11,551 bases of DNA, taken from Bacteroidales bacterium. Its GTDB lineage: Bacteria; Bacteroidota; Bacteroidia; Bacteroidales; Muribaculaceae. The position numbers and the translations under genes are program-made. Position 1 is the first letter of the stretch. Each line of letters begins with the position of its first letter. This document shows positions 1-6,510 of the stretch, piece by piece. The stretch is from NCBI GenBank assembly GCA_900767075.1, contig CAAFXX010000542.1, positions 1 to 11,551 on the forward strand. Direction: 5' to 3'. The notes under the pieces were generated by a model. That model made no database searches, was not told the DNA's origin, and saw only the letters and a list, made by a program, of their open reading frames with translations.

Positions 1-372
1 CATGAAGATACGGGCGCCCCGATTCCTGCCGACGGCGACCTGAGCCGCTGGGCGATCCAAGGGGTGCTTCTTCTCAACTCTTCGCTGACTGTGCGCGAGC
101 ATCAGCCCCGTTCCCATGCCGGTTGCGGCTGGGAAACGTTCACCGACGCCGCCGTGCGGGCTATAGCCACACGCCGGGAAAACATTGTGTTCATACTTTG
201 GGGCAGCGACGCGATCCGAAAGGGTGCCTTTATCGACAGAACCCGCCATCTTGTGCTTGAATCCGTCCATCCGTCGCCGCTATCGGCAAGCCGCGGCTTC
301 TTCGGCAACCATCATTTCTCGCGAGCCAACGAATATCTTGTGGCACATGGCAAAACACCCATCTTATGGTGA
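1..372 (+). CDS. ung: Uracil-DNA glycosylase, C-terminal part (5' end outside window)
   Basis: Family 1 uracil-DNA glycosylase, which removes uracil from DNA to start base excision repair in the cytoplasm. The reading frame is open from base 1 and gives 123 residues before TGA; bacterial Ung is usually about 220-230 residues, so roughly the first 100, including the water-activating GQDPYH motif, lie outside the window. What is visible matches the family closely: the WAxQGVLLLN segment followed by SLTVR, then GWETFTD, then the FxLWGS segment, and the catalytic/DNA-intercalation loop HPSPLS (His at visible residue 90, Leu at 94) followed by GFFGxxHF. No damage is seen in the visible part. The last 7 bases overlap the start of the next gene, implying co-transcription. 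Identification is by motif recall and is very secure. Confidence 0.96.
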   Translation, partial: HEDTGAPIPADGDLSRWAIQGVLLLNSSLTVREHQPRSHAGCGWETFTDAAVRAIATRRENIVFILWGSDAIRKGAFIDRTRHLVLESVHPSPLSASRGFFGNHHFSRANEYLVAHGKTPILW

Positions 373-1637
373 AGAAAATTCAGAAACATATATTTTCGTT
401 ACTTGGCATATCGCTCGCGCTACTTGTGGCTCTTCCGGGAGCGGCACAGCTGTGCACGGAGATAATCTCGCCGCGTTTCAAGACGCTCAAGGTGTCGGTG
501 GCGAATAACTTCATGATGCCTCCGGTGATACGGTTCGGCACTCAGGACAGGCTCATCATATCGTTCGACGAGATAGCGGAGCAGAACAGCTGGCTTCAAT
601 ACCGCGTCGTGCACTGCGACCGCGACTGGTGCCCGTCGAATATAGTGGAGTCGGAGTATCTCGACGGCTTCAATATCGCCGATATCGAGGACTTCGAATA
701 TTCGAGCAACACTTACGTGCATTTCGTCAACTACCGCATAGAACTGCCCAACAACAATATGGCGCCCGTGGTCTCGGGGAATTATGTGGTGCAGGTGTTC
801 GACCGCGATGCGCCTGACGAGACAATCCTTCAGGCGCGCTTTCAGATCACCGAAGGCTCGGCAGCCGTGCTCGGCAACGTCTCGACGCGGACAGACCGTG
901 GAGTGAACGATACCTGGCAGCAGCTCGACCTCGCTGTGATGACCGACGGGTTGAATGTGGGTAATCCTTATCAGGATGTCTTTGTTACAGTCGAGCAGAA
1001 CAACCGCCTGGATACGCGCCGCATGTTGCGGACCCCCCTGCGGGTTGAAGGGAACCGGCTCGTCTATGCCCATGCTCCGGAATTGATATTCGGTGCCGGC
1101 AATGAATACCGCCGTTTCGAGACGATAAGCGTGATCAATTCAGGCATGCGCGTCGACTCGATGCGCTACGGAGGCACCAATTATCACGCATGGATACACC
1201 CCGACGCCCCGCGCAACGAGAGCATATATTCGTTCGACCGCACGCAGCACGGACGTTTCCTCGTGCGCGAATATAACGCCACGGATTCCGACCTCGGTGC
1301 CGATTATGTCACCGTGCACTTCACTCTCGATGCCGCCGAGATGCCCGACGCCGACATCTATGTCGACGGTGAATTCTCGCACGGGCTCTATGCCGACTTC
1401 AACAGGATGACCTATGACCGCGAACTGAGGGCGTATACGGCGGAAATACCGCTGAAACAGGGCTCCTACAACTATCAGTATGTCGTGGTTCCCAAAGGGG
1501 GTGGAAAGGGTTCCCCATCAAAGATCGAGGGGGACAAATATGAAACGGAAAATGAATACGGAGTCTCGGTCTATTTCCGTCCGGTCGGAGCCCGTTTCGA
1601 CCGACTCGTGGGCTACGGATTGCTTCAGAGCCGATGA
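366..1637 (+). CDS. Type IX secretion system plug protein (DUF5103 family)
   Basis: A 423-residue exported protein. Residues 1 to about 27 are a signal peptide (basic MVKKIQKH, a hydrophobic core, then a GAA-type signal peptidase I site; no convincing lipobox). The mature part carries hallmarks of DUF5103: a HCDRDWCPS segment, SEYLDGF at residues 96-102, a NTYVHFVNYRIELPN segment and SGNYVVQV from residue 137, followed by a long beta-rich C-terminal region. Length fits the family. From knowledge of the family, the Flavobacterium johnsoniae member was found bound to the periplasmic mouth of the SprA outer-membrane translocon of the type IX secretion system, hence the name plug; that role here is transferred by homology. 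The ATG at 366 overlaps ung by 7 bases and the stop lies 23 bases before the preferred start of the next gene. Family assignment is firm; exact function is less so. Confidence 0.9.
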   Translation: MVKKIQKHIFSLLGISLALLVALPGAAQLCTEIISPRFKTLKVSVANNFMMPPVIRFGTQDRLIISFDEIAEQNSWLQYRVVHCDRDWCPSNIVESEYLDGFNIADIEDFEYSSNTYVHFVNYRIELPNNNMAPVVSGNYVVQVFDRDAPDETILQARFQITEGSAAVLGNVSTRTDRGVNDTWQQLDLAVMTDGLNVGNPYQDVFVTVEQNNRLDTRRMLRTPLRVEGNRLVYAHAPELIFGAGNEYRRFETISVINSGMRVDSMRYGGTNYHAWIHPDAPRNESIYSFDRTQHGRFLVREYNATDSDLGADYVTVHFTLDAAEMPDADIYVDGEFSHGLYADFNRMTYDRELRAYTAEIPLKQGSYNYQYVVVPKGGGKGSPSKIEGDKYETENEYGVSVYFRPVGARFDRLVGYGLLQSR

Positions 1638-1660
1638 CATCACATAGAAAGAAAAGAGAA

Positions 1661-2248
1661 ATGCTACAGATACAGAATACACTCGTGTCGCTCGACCTTG
1701 TCGAAGACTATTTTCACTGCGACCTCGACAGTTGCCTCGGCGCATGCTGCATCGAAGGGGATGCCGGGGCTCCGATCACTGAAGCCGAATATGAGAAACT
1801 CTGCGAGCTTACCCCGGCAGTGTGGGATGACCTGACGCCCGCGGCGCAGCGGGTTCTTGAAGAGCAGGGTCCGGGATATTATGACGAGGACGGCGATCTC
1901 GTCACCTCGATTGTCAACGGCAGGGACTGCTGCTTTACGACATATGCCGGGGGTGGAAAATGCCTCTGCGCGCTTGAAAAGGCGTCGCGAGAGGGGAGGA
2001 TAGAGCCGTTCAAGCCGGAATCATGCTCCCTTTATCCGGTGCGGCTAAAGGATTACGCCGGATTCACGGCGGTGAACATGCATCATTGGAAAATCTGCAA
2101 ATGCGCCGGAGTGTTGGGACGCGCCAAGGGGATCCGTGCCTATGAGTTCCTGAAAGGTCCTTTAACGCGTAAATTCGGCGAGGAATGGTACGAGGAACTT
2201 TGCCGCACGGCAGAGGAATGGAACCGCCAGAACGGTCGTGAAAAATAG
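1661..2248 (+). CDS. Cysteine-rich DUF3109 family protein
   Basis: A small, probably cytoplasmic protein of 195 residues from this start. Its N-terminus has the family pattern: IQNTLVSLDLVEDYF, then C-x4-C-x3-CC (CDLDSCLGACC) followed by EGDAGAP. Further cysteines occur as DCC, GKCLC, ESCSLYPVR and KICKC, a layout typical of metal or iron-sulfur binding proteins of the YkgJ/zinc-cluster type. The metal and the reaction are not established for DUF3109, so no activity is claimed. An in-frame ATG at 1634 would add nine residues (TSHRKKRE-type, basic) and would overlap the previous stop as ATGA. I prefer 1661 because family members usually begin at this MxQI position and a purine-rich GAAAAGAG precedes it, but the longer start is possible. 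It is the last gene of the ung-plug string, followed by a terminator 30 bases on. Confidence 0.88.
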   Translation: MLQIQNTLVSLDLVEDYFHCDLDSCLGACCIEGDAGAPITEAEYEKLCELTPAVWDDLTPAAQRVLEEQGPGYYDEDGDLVTSIVNGRDCCFTTYAGGGKCLCALEKASREGRIEPFKPESCSLYPVRLKDYAGFTAVNMHHWKICKCAGVLGRAKGIRAYEFLKGPLTRKFGEEWYEELCRTAEEWNRQNGREK

Positions 2249-2277
2249 CCTTATCGATTGATAGCCAGAAAAATAAT

Positions 2278-2311
2278 AAAGCGGGACAACTTCTCAGTTG
2301 CTCCGCTTTTT
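2278..2311 (+). terminator. Hairpin terminator after the ung-plug-DUF3109 genes
   Basis: AAAGCGG, one G-T wobble and one mismatch, then CAAC form the left arm; the loop is TTCTCA; the right arm GTTG..CCGCTTT ends in a run of five T. On the opposite strand the same hairpin is followed by a T-rich stretch (TTTATTATTTTT), so it could stop transcription in both directions. Confidence 0.8.
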
Positions 2312-2627
2312 GGCTTAACTAAATAAATTCTTACATGTTAGGATCATAGTATTACACCGCAAAATTAATAAATTAAAATAGAAAAAAGAAATTTTTAAAA
2401 GAAAAATAATGTTAAAAGTACACTTGTTCTGACATAATCATCAACAAAACGTGCCATTTGGTTGTTATTGTCAGGATTTTCTTCAATCAGCCCCTGTATT
2501 TGCGGCAAAAGTGGAAGAATATGGCATAATGGGGCGAAAACAATGGATATTCGGCAAAAAAGTATTATATTTACACCCTGATAGAATATTGAAGTGGTTA
2601 ACACGGCTTCATTTGAAACACGGCGCC
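2312..2627. other. AT-rich intergenic control region upstream of cardiolipin synthase
   Basis: About 315 bases with no convincing gene. The left half (2312-2450) is strongly AT-rich with A runs. Two partial matches to the Bacteroidetes -7 element TAnnTTTG point toward the cardiolipin synthase gene: TGTATTTG at 2495-2502 and TATATTTA at 2566-2573. Neither has a well-spaced TTTG -33 element, so the promoter is not fixed. An open frame continues upstream of the chosen start to 2451, but its translation has no membrane or signal character and family length argues against using it. A leftward promoter candidate is listed separately. Confidence 0.5.
2360..2367 (-). promoter_or_regulatory. Candidate leftward promoter (-7 element)
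   Basis: Read on the minus strand this is TAATTTTG, a full match to the Bacteroidetes -7 consensus TAnnTTTG. A TTTC that could serve as a weak -33 element sits 20 bases upstream on the same strand. Transcription would start near 2353 and run into the bidirectional hairpin at 2278-2311. In AT-rich DNA such a match can occur by chance, so confidence is low. Confidence 0.3.
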
Positions 2628-4055
2628 ATGTACGGAAGCATCGACATCTGGATATTGTTGGTTATCGCGCTCGTCTATATCGTGATGATTGCGAGCTGCA
2701 TCGTCGTGGTTCTGTCGGAAAACCGGAATCCGATCCGTTCGTTGTCATGGGTTGTGGCGCTCATATTTCTACCGGGCATAGGATTGGTTTTCTATCTCTT
2801 TTTCGGGCGCAGCCTCCGCGGCGAGCATATGATCTCTCGCCACAACAGGCGCCGGATGATAAACACGTTCCAGCCCAATCCCGTCAGTCTTGATTCCCAG
2901 CCTTTGAGTGCAGAAGAAAAATCGCTTGTGAAGCTGGCGCGAAACCTGTGCACGTCGTTCTACACGGTCAACAACGAGATCGAGATCTTTACCGACGGGC
3001 GGTCAAAGTTCGAAGCCATGTTCCGGGATCTTGAGCAGGCACGCGAGTCAATCTACATACAATACTATATCTTTCTCGATGACGAGCTCGGTCACCGGAT
3101 GGCAGACCTCCTGATCCGGAAAGCCCGGGAAGGGCTTGAGGTAAAGGTAATATACGACCACGTGGGAAGTTTTTCGGCTAAACGCAGCTTCTTCACAAAC
3201 ATGAACCGCAACGGCGTCGAGACGCATCCCTTTTTCAAGGTCACCTTCCCGCAGCTTGCCAACCGCATCAACTGGCGCAACCACCGTAAGGTGACGGTGA
3301 TCGACCGCCGCATAGGCTATATCGGGGGTATGAATGTTGCCGACCGCTATATCGACAGCTACGGCATATGGCGTGACACTCATTTCCGCGTCACGGGCAA
3401 TATAATCGACTCCATGCTGGCGTCATTCCTCGTCGACTGGAATTTCAAGAATCCCGGCGAACGCAAGATCAGCATCCGCGCCGCCGTGGCTCCCTCTGTC
3501 AGCAACCGCTGCGGCATGCAGCTGATCACTTCCGGACCGCTGGGGCATTACGACAATATAGCGCTTTGTTTTCTGAAAGCCATATCATCGGCAACCAAGC
3601 GCATATACATACAGACGCCTTATTTCCTGCCGACCGACGCGCTGCTTCATGCCCTTGAGGCGGCGGCACTCGCCAAGATCGACGTGCGCATCATGATTCC
3701 GAGGCGTACGGATTCCAAGATGCTCCGCTATGCATCGTTCTCCTACGTCACGCAGTGCCTGATTGCAGGGATAAAGATATATCTCTACGACCCCGGGATG
3801 CTTCATGCCAAGGCGATGATTATCGATGACACTCTGGTTACCGCCGGTTCCACCAATTTCGATTTCCGGAGTTTCGAGAATAATTTCGAGTGCAACCTGA
3901 TTGTCTACGACAGGGATTTCAACATCCGCATGCGCGACATCTTTTTCGAAGACCTAAGGCATTGCACCAAGCTCACGCTTCCCGCGTGGCACCGGCGTCC
4001 GCTCGGGCAGCGGATCCTTGAATCAATCGTGAGGCTTGTCTCCCCCATATTGTGA
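2628..4055 (+). CDS. cls: Cardiolipin synthase (phospholipase D superfamily)
   Basis: Membrane enzyme that joins two phosphatidylglycerol molecules into cardiolipin and glycerol. From this ATG the protein has 475 residues, the usual size for bacterial Cls. Residues 7-29 and 38-59 are two hydrophobic helices separated by the conserved SENRNP; the second is followed by FFGRSLRGE. Two phospholipase D domains follow, each with an intact HKD signature: HRKVTVID (His219, Lys221, Asp226) with downstream GGMN, and HAKAMIID (His393, Lys395, Asp400) with downstream GSTNFDFRS. Longer in-frame starts at 2451 and 2529 exist, but their extra residues look like translated intergenic DNA. The gene stands between a terminator and the next gene, 97 bases downstream, and is probably transcribed from its own promoter. 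Some members of this superfamily make other phospholipids, but the two-helix N-terminus favours cardiolipin synthase. Confidence 0.94.
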   Translation: MYGSIDIWILLVIALVYIVMIASCIVVVLSENRNPIRSLSWVVALIFLPGIGLVFYLFFGRSLRGEHMISRHNRRRMINTFQPNPVSLDSQPLSAEEKSLVKLARNLCTSFYTVNNEIEIFTDGRSKFEAMFRDLEQARESIYIQYYIFLDDELGHRMADLLIRKAREGLEVKVIYDHVGSFSAKRSFFTNMNRNGVETHPFFKVTFPQLANRINWRNHRKVTVIDRRIGYIGGMNVADRYIDSYGIWRDTHFRVTGNIIDSMLASFLVDWNFKNPGERKISIRAAVAPSVSNRCGMQLITSGPLGHYDNIALCFLKAISSATKRIYIQTPYFLPTDALLHALEAAALAKIDVRIMIPRRTDSKMLRYASFSYVTQCLIAGIKIYLYDPGMLHAKAMIIDDTLVTAGSTNFDFRSFENNFECNLIVYDRDFNIRMRDIFFEDLRHCTKLTLPAWHRRPLGQRILESIVRLVSPIL

Positions 4056-4152
4056 ATGCCGGGAATTATGGGTGGCAAACCGACAATATTACAAAACACA
4101 CCATTATGACCATTCCTCCGGTTTTGATTATAATGAGAAACGAATTCGATAT

Positions 4153-6129
4153 ATGATAAAGAAACTCACAGCGCTTTTACTGATTATTCTGGCAGCGGTT
4201 CCGGTCGCCGCCCTTACACGCGAACAGCAGAAGATTGTCCTCCGGGCATCGCTTCGCCGGATGAAGACACCTGCCGATTCCGTAAAGACCCTCTATGACA
4301 TTTACGACCTGTCGCCCCGTGCCGAGCAAAGAAAAGTGGCGCGAGAGATCTATGATGTCTCTTTGCGCGGCAAGGATTATAGTGCCTGCATGGACATCCT
4401 CCGCCACATGGCAGTGCTCGACCGGACGGATTCAGTGAGCGACCTGCTTATATCGGCTAACACCAGGTTGCCCGATTCGCAGGAACGCAGCGAGACAGAT
4501 CTGTTTCTCCGTATGATGCGCGTCTCACATGAGGCCCGGTATCACACACAGGAGCAGCTCCACAAGGAACTTGCCAAGCTCATCGACGAGGAGGAACGCA
4601 TGCCCGTCAGCGATCCCCGCCGCAAGATCATGCGTCTTTACACGATCGTGGAGTATCTCAGCAACGGTCTCAGCGGCAAGATACTCGTGAAATATGTCGA
4701 CAAGCTTGAGAAAGCCATGGAGGAAGCTGATTTTAAGCTCTATGCCGTGAGAAATCTTGTTCTTACCGAAACCGCCAATCTTTATTCGTCAGTGGGGGAA
4801 CAGGAGAGGGCTGTTGCCGCCAACCGTGAGCTTCTCGAAGTGATCGACGGTCTTGACGAGAAATACCGAAATGCAGGCAGAAACTATCGGGATTACGATG
4901 TGAGCAGGTATGTGGTCTACAGAAGAATGCTTCACAACTCGGAGGCTCTCCAGCCGGGCGAGGCCGATAAATATTACAACGCCATAATGGAGATTGCCGC
5001 CCGCAACGCCGATGTGGCTGCCGATATCAGCAATAATCCCAAGGTCACGGCGCATTATGCAATGATTAAGAAAGACTATGCGACAGCCAAGACGGCTCTC
5101 CAGAAGGTGCTGCAGAACGAAAAATCAATCCGCAACCGCCGTCGCATTCTTGAAGAGCTGTGCATGGCGGCTGAGGCGACCAACGACAATGCAGTCCTTT
5201 CGAAGGCCCTGAAAGAATACAACCACATATTGCGTGAATGTGACTCCCTCGACAGCTCGGAGCAGTATAATGAATTGCAGGTGCGCTTCAATCTCAACGA
5301 GCTTAAGGCGGAAAATACACGTCTTGAACTCGAAAACAAGGAGGAACAGATTTCCAGCACACGGCGTATTATGTCGTTTGTGATATTCGGATGGATACTA
5401 TGCGCCTGCCTTTTGATAATACTGCTCTTTTTCTGGACGCGTTACCGGCGGATGGCATTCAATCTCAGGTCGTTCGCCGATTCGCTTGCCTCCGAACGCG
5501 ATTATCTTAAGAAAATCCATTATCAGGACAACCGCCTGGCTCTCGGAAACTCTGCCGAAAAACAGACGGATGACATCTTCTCCATGCGCATGCCTGACAA
5601 ATCGATGGCAAGGGCACTTGAGTATATTCTCGACGATGTGGTCTATATAAGCTCTATCAGTAAGGATGAGCGCGATAAATACATATGCAATGTCTCGATA
5701 AACAACCTGATGCGCGATCTTGAGAGGAATGGAAGTTCGGATCTGGCGCCGGGGCAGCAGCTGATTGTCAAAATTCCCGAAGAAACGATCGACGTGCATA
5801 TTGACCGTGAATGTCTCGAATATGTGGCGCAGAAAATCCTGCATAACGCCGTCACTATCGGGCGTGAGGGCAACGTTGAGATCGAATGCCGCCTGATGCC
5901 CGGCAACAATGAGGTGAGACTCATATATTATACCGATGGAATTACAATCCCCGTAGGAAAAGAAGAGACGGTATTCTTTGGTATCATAAAGATCGACGAA
6001 CTGGAGAAACGGCGGGACAGCGGTCTTTTTATATGCCGCCTGATAGCGATGCTTCTCGACTGCTCGGTTTCATTGGACACCACATGCACGCAGGGAACAC
6101 GCTGCATCTTCACTATCCCGTTAAGGTAA
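4153..6129 (+). CDS. TPR-like, membrane-anchored protein with degenerate histidine-kinase ATPase domain
   Basis: A 658-residue protein that looks like a periplasmic sensor joined to a kinase-like cytoplasmic half. Residues 1 to about 20 are a signal peptide (MIKKLTALLLIILAAVPVAA), which decides this start; an upstream in-frame ATG at 4036 overlaps cls and adds no signal-like sequence. About residues 21-370 are alpha-helical and TPR-like, followed by a likely coiled coil at 374-406 and one transmembrane helix at about 407-428. The C-terminal half resembles a HATPase domain: KILHNAV carries the N-box Asn (Asn565), TDGITIP at 594-600 stands where DxGxGI is expected, and DSGLFICRLIA begins at 622 where GxGLGLxIxR is expected, ending in GTRCIFTIPL. 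No H-E-x-x-x-P phospho-acceptor motif is visible. This points to a pseudokinase or signalling partner. It may belong to the Bacteroidales DUF5112/DUF5113 group, but that is a recollection, not a search. The adjacent cls gene may be co-transcribed. Confidence 0.82.
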   Translation: MIKKLTALLLIILAAVPVAALTREQQKIVLRASLRRMKTPADSVKTLYDIYDLSPRAEQRKVAREIYDVSLRGKDYSACMDILRHMAVLDRTDSVSDLLISANTRLPDSQERSETDLFLRMMRVSHEARYHTQEQLHKELAKLIDEEERMPVSDPRRKIMRLYTIVEYLSNGLSGKILVKYVDKLEKAMEEADFKLYAVRNLVLTETANLYSSVGEQERAVAANRELLEVIDGLDEKYRNAGRNYRDYDVSRYVVYRRMLHNSEALQPGEADKYYNAIMEIAARNADVAADISNNPKVTAHYAMIKKDYATAKTALQKVLQNEKSIRNRRRILEELCMAAEATNDNAVLSKALKEYNHILRECDSLDSSEQYNELQVRFNLNELKAENTRLELENKEEQISSTRRIMSFVIFGWILCACLLIILLFFWTRYRRMAFNLRSFADSLASERDYLKKIHYQDNRLALGNSAEKQTDDIFSMRMPDKSMARALEYILDDVVYISSISKDERDKYICNVSINNLMRDLERNGSSDLAPGQQLIVKIPEETIDVHIDRECLEYVAQKILHNAVTIGREGNVEIECRLMPGNNEVRLIYYTDGITIPVGKEETVFFGIIKIDELEKRRDSGLFICRLIAMLLDCSVSLDTTCTQGTRCIFTIPLR

Positions 6130-6145
6130 ACCTCGGTTTTCGCAC

Positions 6146-6183
6146 AATAAGGGCGGGAGGCTCCGGAGCCTCCCGCCCTTATT
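6146..6183 (+). terminator. Perfect 38-base palindromic terminator
   Basis: Two 19-base arms are exact reverse complements with no spacer: the left arm AATAAGGGCGGGAGGCTCC and the right arm GGAGCCTCCCGCCCTTATT. It begins 16 bases after the pseudokinase stop codon. The GC-rich core flanked by A/T ends is typical of a rho-independent terminator and could work in both directions between these convergent genes. Confidence 0.85.
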
Positions 6184-6186
6184 TAT

Positions 6187-6227
6187 GACTCTCCGACTCT
6201 CCGACTTCCCGACTGCCGACTGCCGAC
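6187..6227. repeat. Short tandem GACTCTCC/GACTGCC repeat array
   Basis: Five back-to-back units can be read: GACTCTCC, GACTCTCC, GACTTCCC, GACTGCC, GACTGCC, then GAC. The unit shrinks from 8 to 7 bases and drifts in sequence. It lies directly after the palindromic terminator and runs into the inverted copy of the longer repeat. Confidence 0.7.
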
Positions 6228-6258
6228 GCAAGCGCCGCCACACCGGAAACTCCCCGAC
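6222..6258 (-). repeat. Inverted copy of the GTGTGGCGGC intergenic repeat
   Basis: Its reverse complement matches bases 6366-6402 at 31 of 37 positions by hand alignment, including an unbroken 18-base match. It is in the opposite orientation to the three direct copies downstream, so a transcript through the region could form a long imperfect stem. Confidence 0.7.
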
Positions 6259-6306
6259 ATTTGAGCTGCCTTCGGAATGATTGGTTTGATTGTCGGCGGC
6301 CTTCCG

Positions 6307-6417
6307 ATGTGGCGGCTTTGCTATATTGATCGGCGAGCTCCCGGTGTGGCGGCTTTGCTGCATAAGTCGGGAAGCTTTTGGTGTGGCGGCGCTTGCGCCG
6401 TCAGTCGTCGGCAGGTC
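6307..6417 (+). repeat. Three direct copies of a 37-base repeat unit
   Basis: Units begin at 6307, 6344 and 6381, an exact 37-base period. The shared core is (A/G)TGTGGCGGC, extended to TTTGCT in the first two; the third has GCTTGC instead. Units one and two agree at about 26 of 37 positions by hand count, mostly in the first 16 and around a TCGG motif. The copies sit in the non-coding gap between convergent genes. Short open frames here translate the repeat itself and have no gene-like features. Confidence 0.7.
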
Positions 6418-6442
6418 ATATTGGAGTCGGGGCACAATAGAA

Positions 6443-6469
6443 GCGGCAGGATCGCTTGGATCCTGCCGC
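6443..6469 (-). terminator. Hairpin, likely terminator of the minus-strand secreted-protein genes
   Basis: An 11-base perfect stem, GCGGCAGGATC with GATCCTGCCGC, closes a 5-base loop. On the minus strand it lies 41 bases after the stop of the 775-residue protein gene and is followed by TTCTATT, a weak T tract. It is the best terminator candidate for that transcript; the weak T tract keeps the call moderate. Confidence 0.6.
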
Positions 6470-6510
6470 CATCATTTGGGATTATAATCTGATCGATTAT
6501 TTCCGGAATA

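Noticed and set aside
420..1073. Minus-strand open frame of 217 codons inside the plug gene
   Set aside because: It is fully antisense to a well-supported gene, its composition (many His, Arg, Val) is that of a frame shadow, and no family is recognisable.
2451..2627. N-terminal extension of cardiolipin synthase to the ATG at 2451 or 2529
   Set aside because: The added residues are not hydrophobic or family-like, and the 475-residue form from 2628 matches the usual length and begins just before the first membrane helix.
6307..6417. CRISPR array
   Set aside because: The regular 37-base spacing drew attention, but only about 10-16 bases are conserved per unit, the intervening parts are partly alike rather than unique, there are three units and no cas genes are nearby.
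6277..6492. Small plus-strand frames (65 and 71 codons) and an opposite frame at 6121-6435
   Set aside because: They translate the intergenic repeats (recurring VWRLC/VAAL words) and overlap two terminator hairpins.
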